From Curtobacterium pusillum (GTDB taxonomy: Bacteria; Actinomycetota; Actinomycetes; Actinomycetales; Microbacteriaceae): a stretch of 64,000 nt of DNA. The DNA lies in assembly GCF_007673235.1 (NCBI RefSeq), contig NZ_VDZH01000002.1, positions 1 through 64,000 on the forward strand. The letters are read 5' to 3'. Under the pieces are notes generated by a model. That model did not search any database and was not told where the DNA came from. It saw only the letters and a list, made by a program, of their open reading frames with translations. The translations under genes were made by a program, and so were the position numbers. How positions within the stretch are numbered: the stretch's first letter is position 1; every line of letters begins with the position of its first letter. Below, in pieces: positions 9,445-18,074 of this stretch.

Positions 9445-10022
9445 GTCTCCCGGCGTTCGTCGCGGCAGCGCGCTGGACGCACGAGCCCCAGGCCGCCGAG
9501 CTCGACGGTGCGACGCTCCGGGTCACGGCCCTCGAGGGCAGTGACGCCTGGCGCACCACCTCGTACGGGTTCGTCCACGACTCCGAGCACGCGCTGCTCC
9601 AGCCCGCCGACGGGGCGTTCTCGGTCGAGGTGTCGTTCGTGCTCGACTACGCGGAGCAGTTCGACCAGGCCGGCGTCTTCCTCCGCGTCGACGAGCGGAC
9701 GTGGATCAAGGCGGGTGTCGAGGTCTCCGACGGACAGCCGCAGGTCGGTGCCGTCGTCACGCACGGGGTGTCGGACTGGTCGGTCGCGCCGGTGCCGGAG
9801 TGGGTCGGACGGACGGTGACGGTCCGGGCGAGCCGGGACGGTGACGCCGTGACGATCCGAGCGTGGGCGGACGGGGAGGAGCCACGCCTGGTCCGGGTCG
9901 CACCGCTCGCGCCCGACGCGGTGGTGGCAGCGGGGCTCTTCTGTGCCGCGCCGACGCGCAGCGGGCTGACGGTGACGTTCACCGGGTACCGGGTGGGCGA
10001 GCCGGACGCCGCGCTGCACTGA
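9441..10022 (+). CDS. DUF1349 concanavalin-like protein
   Basis: This 193-aa protein has the beta-rich pattern of DUF1349 (regulation of enolase 1 / concanavalin-like fold), with YGFVHDSEHALL, QFDQAGVFLRVDERTWIKAG and VSDWS segments. The fold binds carbohydrate in several proteins, but here there is no signal peptide, so it is cytosolic and its ligand is unknown. It is inserted between the Nudix gene and xerD, which are adjacent in Mycobacterium, and it overlaps the Nudix stop by four bases, so it is translated with it. Confidence 0.8.
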   Translation: MSLPAFVAAARWTHEPQAAELDGATLRVTALEGSDAWRTTSYGFVHDSEHALLQPADGAFSVEVSFVLDYAEQFDQAGVFLRVDERTWIKAGVEVSDGQPQVGAVVTHGVSDWSVAPVPEWVGRTVTVRASRDGDAVTIRAWADGEEPRLVRVAPLAPDAVVAAGLFCAAPTRSGLTVTFTGYRVGEPDAALH

Positions 10023-10050
10023 CGGGCGCTGTGCCGGTTAGCCTTTCGGG

Positions 10051-11049
10051 GTGATGCCCCTCGACCGTGCCACGGAGACCTACCTGCGGCACATCGCGAT
10101 CGAGCGCGGGCTTTCGCAGCACACCCTGTCGGCGTACCGGCGAGACCTCGGGACGTTCGCGTCCTGGATCGCGACCGCTCCGGTCATCGAGTCGGACGGA
10201 GCCGACCGGGCCGGGGGCTCCGCGGTGCTCGACGACGTCGGGCGCATCGGCCGTGCCGACCTCGCCGGCTTCGTGACGTACCTAGCCACCCGACCGTCGG
10301 GCGCGTTGGCGCCCCGGTCGGTCGCGCGGATGCTCAGTTCCGTGCGCTCGTTCACGGCGTTCGCGGCGGGGGAGGGCTGGCTGCAGCTCGACCCGGGGGC
10401 GACCGTCCGTCCGCCGAAGGCGCCGATGCGGCTGCCGAAGGCGATCTCCGTGCACGACATGGAGCGGTTGCTCGCCGCGGCGTCGACCGGCTCCGCGGAC
10501 GGCGCGGCCGACGATCTCGTCGGACTGCGGGACAAGGCGTTGCTCGAACTGCTCTACGCCACCGGGGCGCGGATCTCCGAGGCCGTGGGGCTCTCGGTCG
10601 ACGACGTCACGACGCTGTCGGACGCCGGCGGGGAGCTCTCCGTGGTGAAGGTCACCGGCAAGGGGAACAAGCAGCGTGTGATCCCGCTCGGCAGCTACGC
10701 CCGGGCCGCGATCGACGCGTACCTCGTGCGGGCGCGGCCGGTGTTCGCGGCGCGAGGTGCATCGACTCCGGCGCTGTTCCTCGGCGCCCGGGGAGCGCGG
10801 CTGTCCCGGCAGAGCGCCTGGCTCGTGATCCAGGCGGCGGCGTCACGCGCTGAGCTCGCCGAGCACGTGTCGCCGCACACCTTCCGGCACTCGTTCGCGA
10901 CGCACCTGCTCGAGGGCGGGGCCGACGTCCGTGTCGTGCAGGAACTGCTCGGGCACGCGAGCGTCGCGACGACGCAGATCTACACGATGGTCACGGCGGA
11001 CATGCTCCGGGACGTGTACCAGACGTCGCACCCGCGGGCCCGGCGGTAG
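10051..11049 (+). CDS. xerD: tyrosine recombinase XerD
   Basis: XerD with XerC resolves chromosome dimers at dif during division. This 332-aa protein has an N-terminal SAM-like core-binding domain ([20 protein letters not shown]) and a catalytic domain with Arg in YATGARISE (about residue 173), [17 protein letters not shown] (H-x-x-R) and the nucleophile Tyr in TQIYTMV (Tyr311). GTG 10051 is followed directly by an ATG. TAGCCT at 10039-10044 is six bases upstream, so the mRNA is probably leaderless. The downstream parA/scpA genes usual in this family are not here. Confidence 0.93.
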   Translation: MMPLDRATETYLRHIAIERGLSQHTLSAYRRDLGTFASWIATAPVIESDGADRAGGSAVLDDVGRIGRADLAGFVTYLATRPSGALAPRSVARMLSSVRSFTAFAAGEGWLQLDPGATVRPPKAPMRLPKAISVHDMERLLAAASTGSADGAADDLVGLRDKALLELLYATGARISEAVGLSVDDVTTLSDAGGELSVVKVTGKGNKQRVIPLGSYARAAIDAYLVRARPVFAARGASTPALFLGARGARLSRQSAWLVIQAAASRAELAEHVSPHTFRHSFATHLLEGGADVRVVQELLGHASVATTQIYTMVTADMLRDVYQTSHPRARR

Positions 11050-11071
11050 CGGCGCGGGCGGGCTCGTCCAG

Positions 11072-11120
11072 TGAGCAGAAATCGTCGGGTCGACGCAGTG
11101 GACTCGACGATTTCTGCTCA
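11072..11120. terminator. 20-bp inverted repeat between convergent genes
   Basis: The left arm at 11072-11091 (TGAGCAGAAATCGTCGGGTC) pairs with 11101-11120 in 19 of 20 positions plus one G-T pair, with a 9-nt loop. It lies between the convergent xerD and DUF2510 genes and should terminate both. A 15-nt part of the right arm (TTTCTGCTCAGTCGA, 11111-11125) recurs at 22803-22817. Confidence 0.75.
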
Positions 11121-11150
11121 GTCGACGGGCCGCCAGACCGGGCGCACCCG

Positions 11151-11597
11151 TCAGAACAGGTGGAACTGGGACGACGCGGCCACCGCGGCGGTCGCCACCC
11201 CGAGGACCAGGGCGCTCGCCGAAGCACTCCGGGCGAGGACGCGCCAGCCGCCGGTCGCACCCGGCCACACCACGGCGAGCAAGCCGGTGACGATCGCGGC
11301 GGCGCTGCACACGCCCCACGGGTTCATCACCACCGAGAGTGCGGCGAACAGGACGGCGAGCGACGAGAACGCGCTGAACCGGTGCACGCCCGAACCGCCG
11401 GACGCCCAGGACCCCGTCCGGACCGCTGCCGGTTGCACCGAGAACGACGGACCCACCGGCGCGACGGCGACCGGGACGATCGGCTCGGTACGGCTCGGCA
11501 ACACGCGGGTGGCGGCTCCCCAGGCGTGACCGTCCCACCAGCGCAGGCGGCTGGCGTCCTGCGGGTCCGGGAACCAGCCGGCGGCCGGCAGCGTCAC
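11151..11597 (-). CDS. DUF2510 membrane protein
   Basis: This 148-aa protein starts with the short DUF2510 motif (AAGWFPDPQDASRLRWWDG), where the paired aromatic residues are diagnostic. A linker and about three hydrophobic segments follow (FSSLAVLFAALSVV, AAAIVTGLLAVVW, ALVLGVATAAVAAS). DUF2510 proteins are common small membrane proteins of Actinobacteria with unknown role. The gene is monocistronic and convergent with xerD. A second DUF2510 protein is at 56935. Confidence 0.82.
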   Translation of the reverse strand: MTLPAAGWFPDPQDASRLRWWDGHAWGAATRVLPSRTEPIVPVAVAPVGPSFSVQPAAVRTGSWASGGSGVHRFSAFSSLAVLFAALSVVMNPWGVCSAAAIVTGLLAVVWPGATGGWRVLARSASASALVLGVATAAVAASSQFHLF

Positions 11598-11671
11598 GGG
11601 GAGCTCCTCGAGGTGCGGTGGATGGTGCCCCTCGACGCTACGGGAGTGCGGAAACCGGCCACAGTCCCAGG

Positions 11672-11701
11672 CCGGGTGTCAGCAGAAGTGCCGACACCCG
11701 G
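11672..11701. terminator. hairpin terminator after LLM oxidoreductase
   Basis: The perfect 9-bp stem CCGGGTGTC / GACACCCGG (11672-11680 with 11693-11701) has a 12-nt loop. It lies just past the stop of the minus-strand oxidoreductase at 11708. Confidence 0.65.
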
Positions 11702-11707
11702 AGCGGT

Positions 11708-12739
11708 TCACGCGGGGACGGGCGCCGCGTCCACCTCGCGCATGACGTCCTTCACCGCGGCGAGGAGCCGGGCGTTGAAGTCCACGCCGAGCTGGTTCGG
11801 CACCGTGACGAGCACCGTGTCCGCCGCCCGTACGGCCTTGTCAGCCGCGAGTTCCGCCACGAGGTCCTCCGGCGACCCGATGTACGAGCGACCGAACCGG
11901 GCGAGGCCTCCGTCGAGGTGCCCGACCTGGTCCTGCCCCTCGACCTGCGCCCGCACGCCGAAGTAGTGCCGCGACTCGTCGTCGACGATCGGGATGATGC
12001 TGCGCGAGACCGAGACCCGCGGGGTCCGCTCCCACCCCATCTGCTCCCACGTCGACCGGAAGCGCTCGATCTGCTCGGCCTGGAGCTCGTCGAACGGCAC
12101 ACCGGTGTCCTCGGTGAGCAGGGTCGACGACATCAGGTTCATGCCCTGTTCGGCGGTCCACTCGGCGGTCGCCCGTGTGCCGGCGCCCCACCAGATGCGG
12201 TCGCCGAGCCCGTCGGACAGCGGGGAGATCGGCAGCGAGCCGACCGAGCCGGTCATCTGCGGGTTCGCGTTCGCCATCGGTTCCCCGGCGATCGCCCGGC
12301 GGAACACGTCGGTGTGCGTCCGCGCCATGTCACCACCGTTCTCGTCGGACGCGTCCGGCACGTACCCGAACTGCTGGTAACCCGCGAGAGCGGTCTCGGG
12401 TGACCCACGGGAGACGCCGAGTTGCAGCCGTCCGCCGGAGATGAGGTCGGCCGCTGCCGCTTCCTCGGCCATGTACAGCGGGTTCTCGTACCGCATGTCG
12501 ATCACGCCGGTACCGATCTCGATGCGGCTGGTCCGGGCGGCGATCGCGGAGAGCAGCGGGAACGGTGCGGCCTGCTGCGGGGCGAAGTGGTGGACGCGGA
12601 AGTACGCGCCGTCGACGCCTGCTTCCTCGGCGGCGACCGCGAGGTCGATCGCCTGCACGAGGGCCTCGCGGCCGCTGCGCACCTTGGAGCCCGGCACGTC
12701 GCGCCAGTGTCCGAACGACAGGAACCCGATCTTCGTCAT
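11708..12739 (-). CDS. LLM-class flavin-dependent oxidoreductase
   Basis: This 343-aa luciferase-like monooxygenase is expected to use reduced flavin (FMN or F420) in a TIM barrel. Family marks include EEAGVDGAYFRVHHF, RIEIGTGVIDMRYENP and LISGGRLQLGVSRGSPE near residues 40-115. The substrate cannot be inferred. It is divergent from the zinc-finger gene at 12796. A second, distant family member lies at 23006. Confidence 0.88.
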   Translation of the reverse strand: MTKIGFLSFGHWRDVPGSKVRSGREALVQAIDLAVAAEEAGVDGAYFRVHHFAPQQAAPFPLLSAIAARTSRIEIGTGVIDMRYENPLYMAEEAAAADLISGGRLQLGVSRGSPETALAGYQQFGYVPDASDENGGDMARTHTDVFRRAIAGEPMANANPQMTGSVGSLPISPLSDGLGDRIWWGAGTRATAEWTAEQGMNLMSSTLLTEDTGVPFDELQAEQIERFRSTWEQMGWERTPRVSVSRSIIPIVDDESRHYFGVRAQVEGQDQVGHLDGGLARFGRSYIGSPEDLVAELAADKAVRAADTVLVTVPNQLGVDFNARLLAAVKDVMREVDAAPVPA

Positions 12740-12795
12740 GTCGATACGAACGTATTCGACCGCATGGCCATTCCGTGACGACTACGGTGTCCGGC

Positions 12796-13128
12796 ATGGA
12801 CGATCCCCGGCAGGCGCTCGAGACGGAACGCGTGCGCAACGAGCGGCTCCTCGCGGACGTCGAGCGGAGCATGCGGGACGTCAGCGACGCCCGGCTGGAC
12901 GCCAACTCCGACGACGAGCACGACCCGGAGGGTGCGACCCTCGCCTGGGAGCGTGGCTCGCTCGGCGCGGTGCGCGACGACGCGCGCGAGCGGCTCCGGC
13001 TGGTCGACGCCGCGCTCGCGCGGCTCGACGCGGGAACCTACGGGCGCTGCGCGGTCGGCGGCGAGCCGATCCCGGAGGCTCGGCTCGACGCCGTCCCGTG
13101 GGCAGCGACGTGCGTCGCCCACGCATGA
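12796..13128 (+). CDS. DksA/TraR-family protein with incomplete zinc finger
   Basis: This 110-aa protein has a helical coiled-coil N-terminus and the DksA/TraR finger region GTYGRCAVGGEPIPEARLDA...WAATCVAHA. In the family, four cysteines (or three and a His) bind zinc. Here Cys85 and Cys106 remain, His109 stands at the last position, and the second ligand is Gly88. Zinc binding may therefore be lost or altered. DksA-like proteins act on RNA polymerase, so a transcriptional role is plausible. TACGGT at 12783-12788 lies seven bases before the ATG, indicating a leaderless mRNA. Confidence 0.82.
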   Translation: MDDPRQALETERVRNERLLADVERSMRDVSDARLDANSDDEHDPEGATLAWERGSLGAVRDDARERLRLVDAALARLDAGTYGRCAVGGEPIPEARLDAVPWAATCVAHA

Positions 13129-13154
13129 CGGGCCCGTAGACGGTCACCAGCTGA

Positions 13155-13198
13155 CGGACTGGAGGCGCGGGTCGGGCCCGCCCCGCGCCTCCAGTCCG
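13155..13198. repeat. GGAGGCGCGG palindrome, copy 2
   Basis: The 16-bp arms CGGACTGGAGGCGCGG (13155-13170) and its complement (13183-13198) flank a 12-nt centre containing CGGGCCCG. It sits between two plus-strand genes. Confidence 0.93.
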
Positions 13199-13279
13199 GA
13201 TCCGCGCCGCCTTCGGAACGCACCGCGCGTCCACCGCGCGCGCCGAGGATTCCCAGCCGCGCGCCCTACATTTCCGCAC

Positions 13280-13711
13280 ATGGAAGGCGACCCGAACGAG
13301 CGGACCGACGCGGTCGAACGCGCCGAGGCGCCGCATCGCCGGTTCCAGTGGTTCCACGACGTCCGGGCCTGGATCCACGCCCGGCCGCACCTGCACCTCT
13401 TCTACAAGGTGCTCGTCGGGATCGTCGGCGGGCTGGTCGTCGTGATCGGGCTGATCCTCGTCCCGCTGCCGGGGCCCGGGTGGCTCGTGGTGTTCATCGG
13501 GCTGACGATCCTCGCGAGCGAGTTCCACTTCTTCCACAAGATCATCACGTGGCTCCGAGCCCAGCTGCACCGCTTCTGGGACTGGGCGAAGGCGCACGGG
13601 CCGCAGTGGTTGCGGAACGCCGCCGACCGGGGCAAGGCGGACGTCGATGCCGCACACGCCGACGCCCACCGCAGTGTCGGCGTCCGCAAGCGCGCTCGCC
13701 CCGGCCACTGA
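13280..13711 (+). CDS. PGPGW-domain transmembrane protein (TIGR02611-like)
   Basis: This 143-aa membrane protein has two hydrophobic helices (about residues 43-64 and 68-82) joined by the diagnostic LPLPGPGWLVVFIGL motif. A basic, His/Trp-rich cytoplasmic segment (FHFFHKIITWLRAQLHRFWDW) follows. The family is widespread in Actinobacteria with no assigned role. TACATT at 13267-13272 is seven bases before the ATG, so the transcript is probably leaderless. A palindrome of the GGAGGCGCGG family lies upstream. Confidence 0.85.
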   Translation: MEGDPNERTDAVERAEAPHRRFQWFHDVRAWIHARPHLHLFYKVLVGIVGGLVVVIGLILVPLPGPGWLVVFIGLTILASEFHFFHKIITWLRAQLHRFWDWAKAHGPQWLRNAADRGKADVDAAHADAHRSVGVRKRARPGH

Positions 13712-13789
13712 CGCGCGACGCGCGCGCGTCGCGCGCCCTCGCACACCGCGGGTCCGGCGAGCCGGCCGCGTGCGACGTGCGCGCGCCGC

Positions 13790-15046
13790 TCAGTCGGCGG
13801 ACGCCACCCGGATCGAGCCGGTGCAGGTGCGCTCGAGGACTTCGGCGGCCTGTTCCTCCACCACGGCGGCGTCCCGCGACACGAGCTGCAGCACGAGGGC
13901 GACCGCGGCGGCGAGGACGATGAACGCGCCGTACCCGGCGATGACCGGCACGAGGCCGACCGTCGGCTCGAGCAGGCCACCGATGACGGCCGGGACGCCG
14001 AAGGCCAGGTAGCTCACGACGTAGATCGTCGACAGGAGCCCGGCGCGGTGGGTCGGGGCGGCGGTCGCGAGGAGCATCCGCAGCGGTGCCTGGAACCCGG
14101 CGCCGAAGCCGACGCCGGCGATCGCGCTGCCGACGACCAGTCCGGGCAGGGAGTGCGCCATCACGAACGCGACGGTGACGATCGGTCCGAGCACGAGGGC
14201 GACGAGTCCGACCATGACCGCGCGGCGGGCGTCCATCCGCTGCGTCGCGAGCCCCGTCAGCGCGCCGACGCCGGTGACGACGGCGATGAGGGCTCCGGCG
14301 GCGAAGTGGTTCGTGATCCCGAACACCGCTCCGAGGGCCGAGGGGACGAGCGACAGGAACATCCCGCCGAGGGCCCAGCTGGCGACGAGGGAGCCGGCGA
14401 CGCTGCGGAACAGTCGGCGCGAGGACCGGGGGACGCTGATGCGCGGCGCGAGGGAGCGGAGGGCTCCGGGTCGTCGGGTGACCCGCTCGGGGACGACCAC
14501 GAGCGCGATGACCATGAGCACGAGGAGCGCCCCGAACAGCACGTAGACGAGCTGTTCCGGCGCGGGACCCCACTGCACGAGGGCGCCGCTCGACATGGCC
14601 CCGGTGGCGAGGGCGATCGGCGGGATGACACCGTTCAGGACGCCGGCGAGGTTCGGGAACCGCTCGAGGGAGTTGTCGATGAGGGCGGCACCGAGCGCGC
14701 CGATGAGCAGGCCGACCGAGACTCCCTGCACGATGCGGTCGACGATGAGTGCGCCGACGCCGTCCGCGATCGCGAAGAGCCCGAGCGACAGCGCGACGCC
14801 GAGTCCGCCGACGACGAGCACGGGCTTGCGGCCGACGTGGTCCGACAGGCGGCCGGCGACGAGCAGGCTCGCGAGCAGGCCGGCGACGTAGATCGCGAAC
14901 ACCCCCGTGAGCATGAGCGGCGTGAGGTGCCACTCGGCGGCGTAGACGGGGTAGATCGGCGAGGGGACCGCGGACGAGGCGACGGACACCAGGAGCATCG
15001 CCGCGAGGATCCAGAACCCGGCGACCGAGCGAGCTGACTGCGCCAT
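13790..15046 (-). CDS. MFS transporter (efflux type)
   Basis: This 418-aa protein of the major facilitator superfamily has about 12 hydrophobic helices and the loop 2-3 motif GRLSDHVGRKPVL near residue 65. The first helices and their PSPIYPVY segment resemble drug-efflux members; the substrate is unknown. The ATG at 15046 has GGAAGG upstream, while a longer open frame into the promoter is not coding. It is divergent from an ArsR-type regulator, with two palindromic operators between them, so it is very likely that regulator's target. Confidence 0.88.
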   Translation of the reverse strand: MAQSARSVAGFWILAAMLLVSVASSAVPSPIYPVYAAEWHLTPLMLTGVFAIYVAGLLASLLVAGRLSDHVGRKPVLVVGGLGVALSLGLFAIADGVGALIVDRIVQGVSVGLLIGALGAALIDNSLERFPNLAGVLNGVIPPIALATGAMSSGALVQWGPAPEQLVYVLFGALLVLMVIALVVVPERVTRRPGALRSLAPRISVPRSSRRLFRSVAGSLVASWALGGMFLSLVPSALGAVFGITNHFAAGALIAVVTGVGALTGLATQRMDARRAVMVGLVALVLGPIVTVAFVMAHSLPGLVVGSAIAGVGFGAGFQAPLRMLLATAAPTHRAGLLSTIYVVSYLAFGVPAVIGGLLEPTVGLVPVIAGYGAFIVLAAAVALVLQLVSRDAAVVEEQAAEVLERTCTGSIRVASAD

Positions 15047-15075
15047 GTGCGCCACCTTCCGTTGCGAACGGGACA

Positions 15076-15127
15076 GTACGAAGAGAGTCGTACAGTATCG
15101 AGTCGTGCTGTACGACGCAAGTCGTAC
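15076..15127. promoter_or_regulatory. paired GTACGA-N6-TCGTAC operators
   Basis: Two identical 18-bp palindromes, GTACGA-N6-TCGTAC, lie at 15076-15093 and 15110-15127. Their centres are 34 bp apart, about three helical turns. They fill the region between the divergent MFS and ArsR genes. TAGCGT, the likely -10 of the arsR-type gene, is at 15145-15150. Confidence 0.85.
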
Positions 15128-15157
15128 TACGAGCCGAACGGTGGTAGCGTCCCGTCC

Positions 15158-15523
15158 ATGCCCGCGCCCGTGGATGCCCCCGAACACCTGCCGCAACCGT
15201 CCGTGGCGGAGATGGACCTCCCCGTCGTCATGGACGCCCTGAGCGACCCCATCCGGCTCGCGATCCTGCACCGGTACCTCGTGGACGCCGCCGGCGGGAT
15301 CCGCAGCTGCGGGTGGGTCGGCATCGACCGGCCGAAGTCCACGCTGACGCACCACTTCCGCGTCCTGCGCGAGGCCGGGCTCCTCGAACAGCAGCAGGAG
15401 GGCCTCACCCGGTCGAGTCGCGTGCGCATCGACGACGTGCAGCAGCGCTTCCCGGGCCTGCTCGACCTGGTGTTCGCGTGGCAGGTCCCCGCGGCACTCA
15501 TGCGCGAGGACGTCCCCGCGTGA
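15158..15523 (+). CDS. ArsR-family winged-helix repressor
   Basis: This 121-aa regulator has the winged-helix core VMDALSDPIRLAILHRYL and a recognition helix around STLTHHFRVLREAGL, ending in a short wing (EGLTRSSRVR). No metal-binding Cys pair typical of ArsR sensors is evident; the single Cys in IRSCGW is not enough, so it may sense an organic compound. The ATG at 15158 is seven bases after TAGCGT, so the message is leaderless, and the longer upstream frame runs through the operators. The stop overlaps the methyltransferase start as GTGA. Confidence 0.88.
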   Translation: MPAPVDAPEHLPQPSVAEMDLPVVMDALSDPIRLAILHRYLVDAAGGIRSCGWVGIDRPKSTLTHHFRVLREAGLLEQQQEGLTRSSRVRIDDVQQRFPGLLDLVFAWQVPAALMREDVPA

Positions 15524-17100
15524 GCGCCACCGACGCCCACACCCTGCCGACGATCGTCGCGGACGCCGCCGTCACCGATGCGCTGCGCCAGGACCTGACC
15601 GACGCCGGGTTCACCGTCGAGCGGGTCGATGCACTGTGGGGCGCCGAAGCCGCCGCCTCGCTGCACCGCGGTTCACGAGTGGCGGCGCTCCGTGCCCTCG
15701 CCGCTCGGGACACGACGGCGCTCACCACCCTCGCCACGCTCTTCGTGCTCGGGCTCCCCGTGTCGCGGCCCGACGCCGAGCGTGCGTTCGCGACGACCGG
15801 AGTCGCGGCCGTCGCCGCCGCCGGGCTCGTCCGGGCGGACGGCGACGGTGACGCGGCCGTCCGACCGACCGTGGACCTCCGCCCCTACGCCTTCGTCGAC
15901 GACCTCGGCGCGGGCAGCTGGTGGATCGTCTCCGACCTCGGGGAACTCGCACTCGGCACGGCCCTCGGCGAGGAGCACGTCCTCGGCATCGGCGGGGCGA
16001 CCACCACGCTGTCCGGCCTGCAGGTCCCCGTGCCCGTCGGCCGGGTGCTCGACCTCGGCACCGGCTGCGGCATCCAGGCCCTGCACGCGCGCCGGTTCGC
16101 CGACCAGGTGGTCGCGACCGACATCTCGCACCGCGCGCTCGACATCGCCCGGTTCAACGCGGACCTCAACGGCGTCGACGGGATCGAGTTCCGGTACGGC
16201 TCGCTGTTCGAACCGGTCGCGGGGGAGCGCTTCGACCGCATCGTGTCGAACCCGCCGTTCGTCATCACGCCCCGCCGCGAGGGTGTCCCCTCGTACGAGT
16301 ACCGCGACGGCGGCATGGTCGGTGACGCCCTGGTGGAGACCGTCCTCCGCGGCCTGACGGACCACCTGGAACCCGGCGGGACCGCGCAGCTCCTCGGCAA
16401 CTGGGAGTACCACTGGGGCGTCGACGGACTCGACCGCGTGCGCTCCTGGTTCGAGGACGCCGACGCCGACGGACGAGGGCTCGACGCGTGGGTGCTCGAG
16501 CGGGAGCGGCAGGACCCGGCCGCCTACGCCGAGACCTGGATCCGCGACGGCGGCACGAAGCCCGGCACGGAGGAGTTCGACGACCTGGTGGACGCCTGGC
16601 TCGACGACTTCCAGGACCGCCGGGTCACCGGCGTCGGCTTCGGCTACGTCGTGGTCCGGAAGCCCCTGCCGGGAGGCGCGGTGCAGCTCCGCCGCTTCGA
16701 GCGCGTCCCCGAGACGCTCGGCTCCAACCCCGCGGGGCTCGGCGCGACGGTGGCGCGCGCGCTCGACGCGGCCGCGTGGCTGGCCGCGCACGACGACGTC
16801 GCGCTGGCATCGGCGCACCTCGTGGTGGCGGGCGACGTCACCGAGGAGCGCCACTACTGGCCCGGCAACGACGACCCCACCGTGATGACCCTCGTGCAGG
16901 GCGGCGGGCTCGGTCGTCGTGTGGACGCCGACACGGCGCTCGCCGCGTTCGTCGGGGCCTGCGACGGCGACCTGTCGGTGGCCGCGATCGTCGGGGCGCT
17001 CGCGCAGATCACGGGCGTCGACGAGCAGGCACTCGCGGCGGACCTGCTGCCGGCCGCGCGTGACCTGGTGCTCGACGGCCTGTTGGCGCCCCGGGCCTGA
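15520..17100 (+). CDS. class I SAM methyltransferase with NPPF motif
   Basis: This 526-aa protein has an N-terminal all-helical domain (~150 residues), then a Rossmann methyltransferase domain with motif I VLDLGTGCGIQALHARR near residue 177 and motif IV SNPPFVITPR near 243. NPPF/NPPY enzymes methylate planar nitrogens in nucleic acids or glutamine side chains (RsmC, PrmC and HemK groups). The last ~170 residues are an added domain. Single-gene actinobacterial homologues of this architecture are annotated only as methyltransferases. It is coupled to the ArsR gene by a four-base overlap. Confidence 0.85.
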   Translation: MSATDAHTLPTIVADAAVTDALRQDLTDAGFTVERVDALWGAEAAASLHRGSRVAALRALAARDTTALTTLATLFVLGLPVSRPDAERAFATTGVAAVAAAGLVRADGDGDAAVRPTVDLRPYAFVDDLGAGSWWIVSDLGELALGTALGEEHVLGIGGATTTLSGLQVPVPVGRVLDLGTGCGIQALHARRFADQVVATDISHRALDIARFNADLNGVDGIEFRYGSLFEPVAGERFDRIVSNPPFVITPRREGVPSYEYRDGGMVGDALVETVLRGLTDHLEPGGTAQLLGNWEYHWGVDGLDRVRSWFEDADADGRGLDAWVLERERQDPAAYAETWIRDGGTKPGTEEFDDLVDAWLDDFQDRRVTGVGFGYVVVRKPLPGGAVQLRRFERVPETLGSNPAGLGATVARALDAAAWLAAHDDVALASAHLVVAGDVTEERHYWPGNDDPTVMTLVQGGGLGRRVDADTALAAFVGACDGDLSVAAIVGALAQITGVDEQALAADLLPAARDLVLDGLLAPRA

Positions 17101-17103
17101 GCG

Positions 17104-17967
17104 TCAGGCGCGGTGGTCGCGCCAGCTGTGCTCAGGGGCGTAGCCGAGGAGCTCACGGGCCTTCTCCGACGACAGCAGTGAGCTGACACCGTCGATGTCC
17201 GCGCGACGCTCGATGTCCGGCACGTACCGGTCGACGAGTTCGATCGTCGGGGTGTCCATGACGGTGTCCGGGCTGGCGATGACGAACGCCTCGAACCCGG
17301 TGAGCTCGGCCTCGACGGCTCGGCGCACGGCCTGGGCACCGTCACGGGAGTCGATGTAGGACCACAGGTTGAACGTCTTCGCCTCGGGGGTGGCGTCCCA
17401 CGGGAACGCCGGGTAGTCGGTCTCGTCCATCACGTTCGAGAACCGCAGGCCGATCATCTTCAGCTCGGGGTCCCAGTGGGTGAAGTGCCGGGCCATCTCC
17501 TCCTCGACGGCCTTGCCGAGGGAGTACGACGACTTCGGGCGGACGGTGAAGTCCTCGTCGACGGGCAGGTACGGCGGGTGGTGCTCGCCCATGGGGATGC
17601 CGAGCAGGGTCTCGCTCGACGCCCACACCAGGTTCTTGATCCCCGCGGCACGTGCGGCGTGGAAGACGTTGATCGACGCCGTGACGTTGTTCGTGATCAG
17701 GGCGACGTCGGGCACCTGGCCCGGCGCGGGGATCGCGCCGAGGTGCACCACGGCGTCGACGTGGTCGTACCGGTCGTCCACACCGGTGAAGGCGCCGAGC
17801 ACCTGGCCGTAGTCACCGAGGTCGGTGCGGACGAACTGCACCCGCTCGGGCTTGTCGGGGGAGGGGACGCGGTCGAGCAGGACCACGTCGTACCCGTGCG
17901 CGTCGAGGTCGCGCACCACCGCTCGTCCGAGCTTGCCGCTGCCACCGGTCACCACTACACGCGTCAT
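17104..17967 (-). CDS. NAD(P)-dependent epimerase/dehydratase (extended SDR)
   Basis: This 287-aa extended short-chain dehydrogenase has the cofactor motif VVVTGGSGKLGR at its N-terminus, an acidic D in LLDR that suggests NAD, the WASSETLLG strand with catalytic Ser, and Y-x-x-x-K in SYSLGKAVEEEM. Substrates in this group are nucleotide sugars or uronate lactones; this one is not identified. I chose ATG 17967, which has GGAG seven bases upstream. An in-frame ATG at 18000 would add eleven residues. It ends three bases after the convergent methyltransferase gene. Confidence 0.87.
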   Translation of the reverse strand: MTRVVVTGGSGKLGRAVVRDLDAHGYDVVLLDRVPSPDKPERVQFVRTDLGDYGQVLGAFTGVDDRYDHVDAVVHLGAIPAPGQVPDVALITNNVTASINVFHAARAAGIKNLVWASSETLLGIPMGEHHPPYLPVDEDFTVRPKSSYSLGKAVEEEMARHFTHWDPELKMIGLRFSNVMDETDYPAFPWDATPEAKTFNLWSYIDSRDGAQAVRRAVEAELTGFEAFVIASPDTVMDTPTIELVDRYVPDIERRADIDGVSSLLSSEKARELLGYAPEHSWRDHRA

Positions 17968-18060
17968 CGCGTTGCTCCACATCGTCGTCGGGAGTTCCAT
18001 CCTGCCGTGCGTGCCCTGGACGCAACCAGGCTCTGGCGGTACCTGTCCGTCGGACGCGCG

Positions 18061-18074
18061 CCGCGCCTCCGGGC
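18061..18074. repeat. half copy of the GGAGGCGCGG palindrome
   Basis: CCGCGCCTCCGGGC matches one arm of the palindrome family and runs into the TetR stop codon. No second arm is present. Confidence 0.55.
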
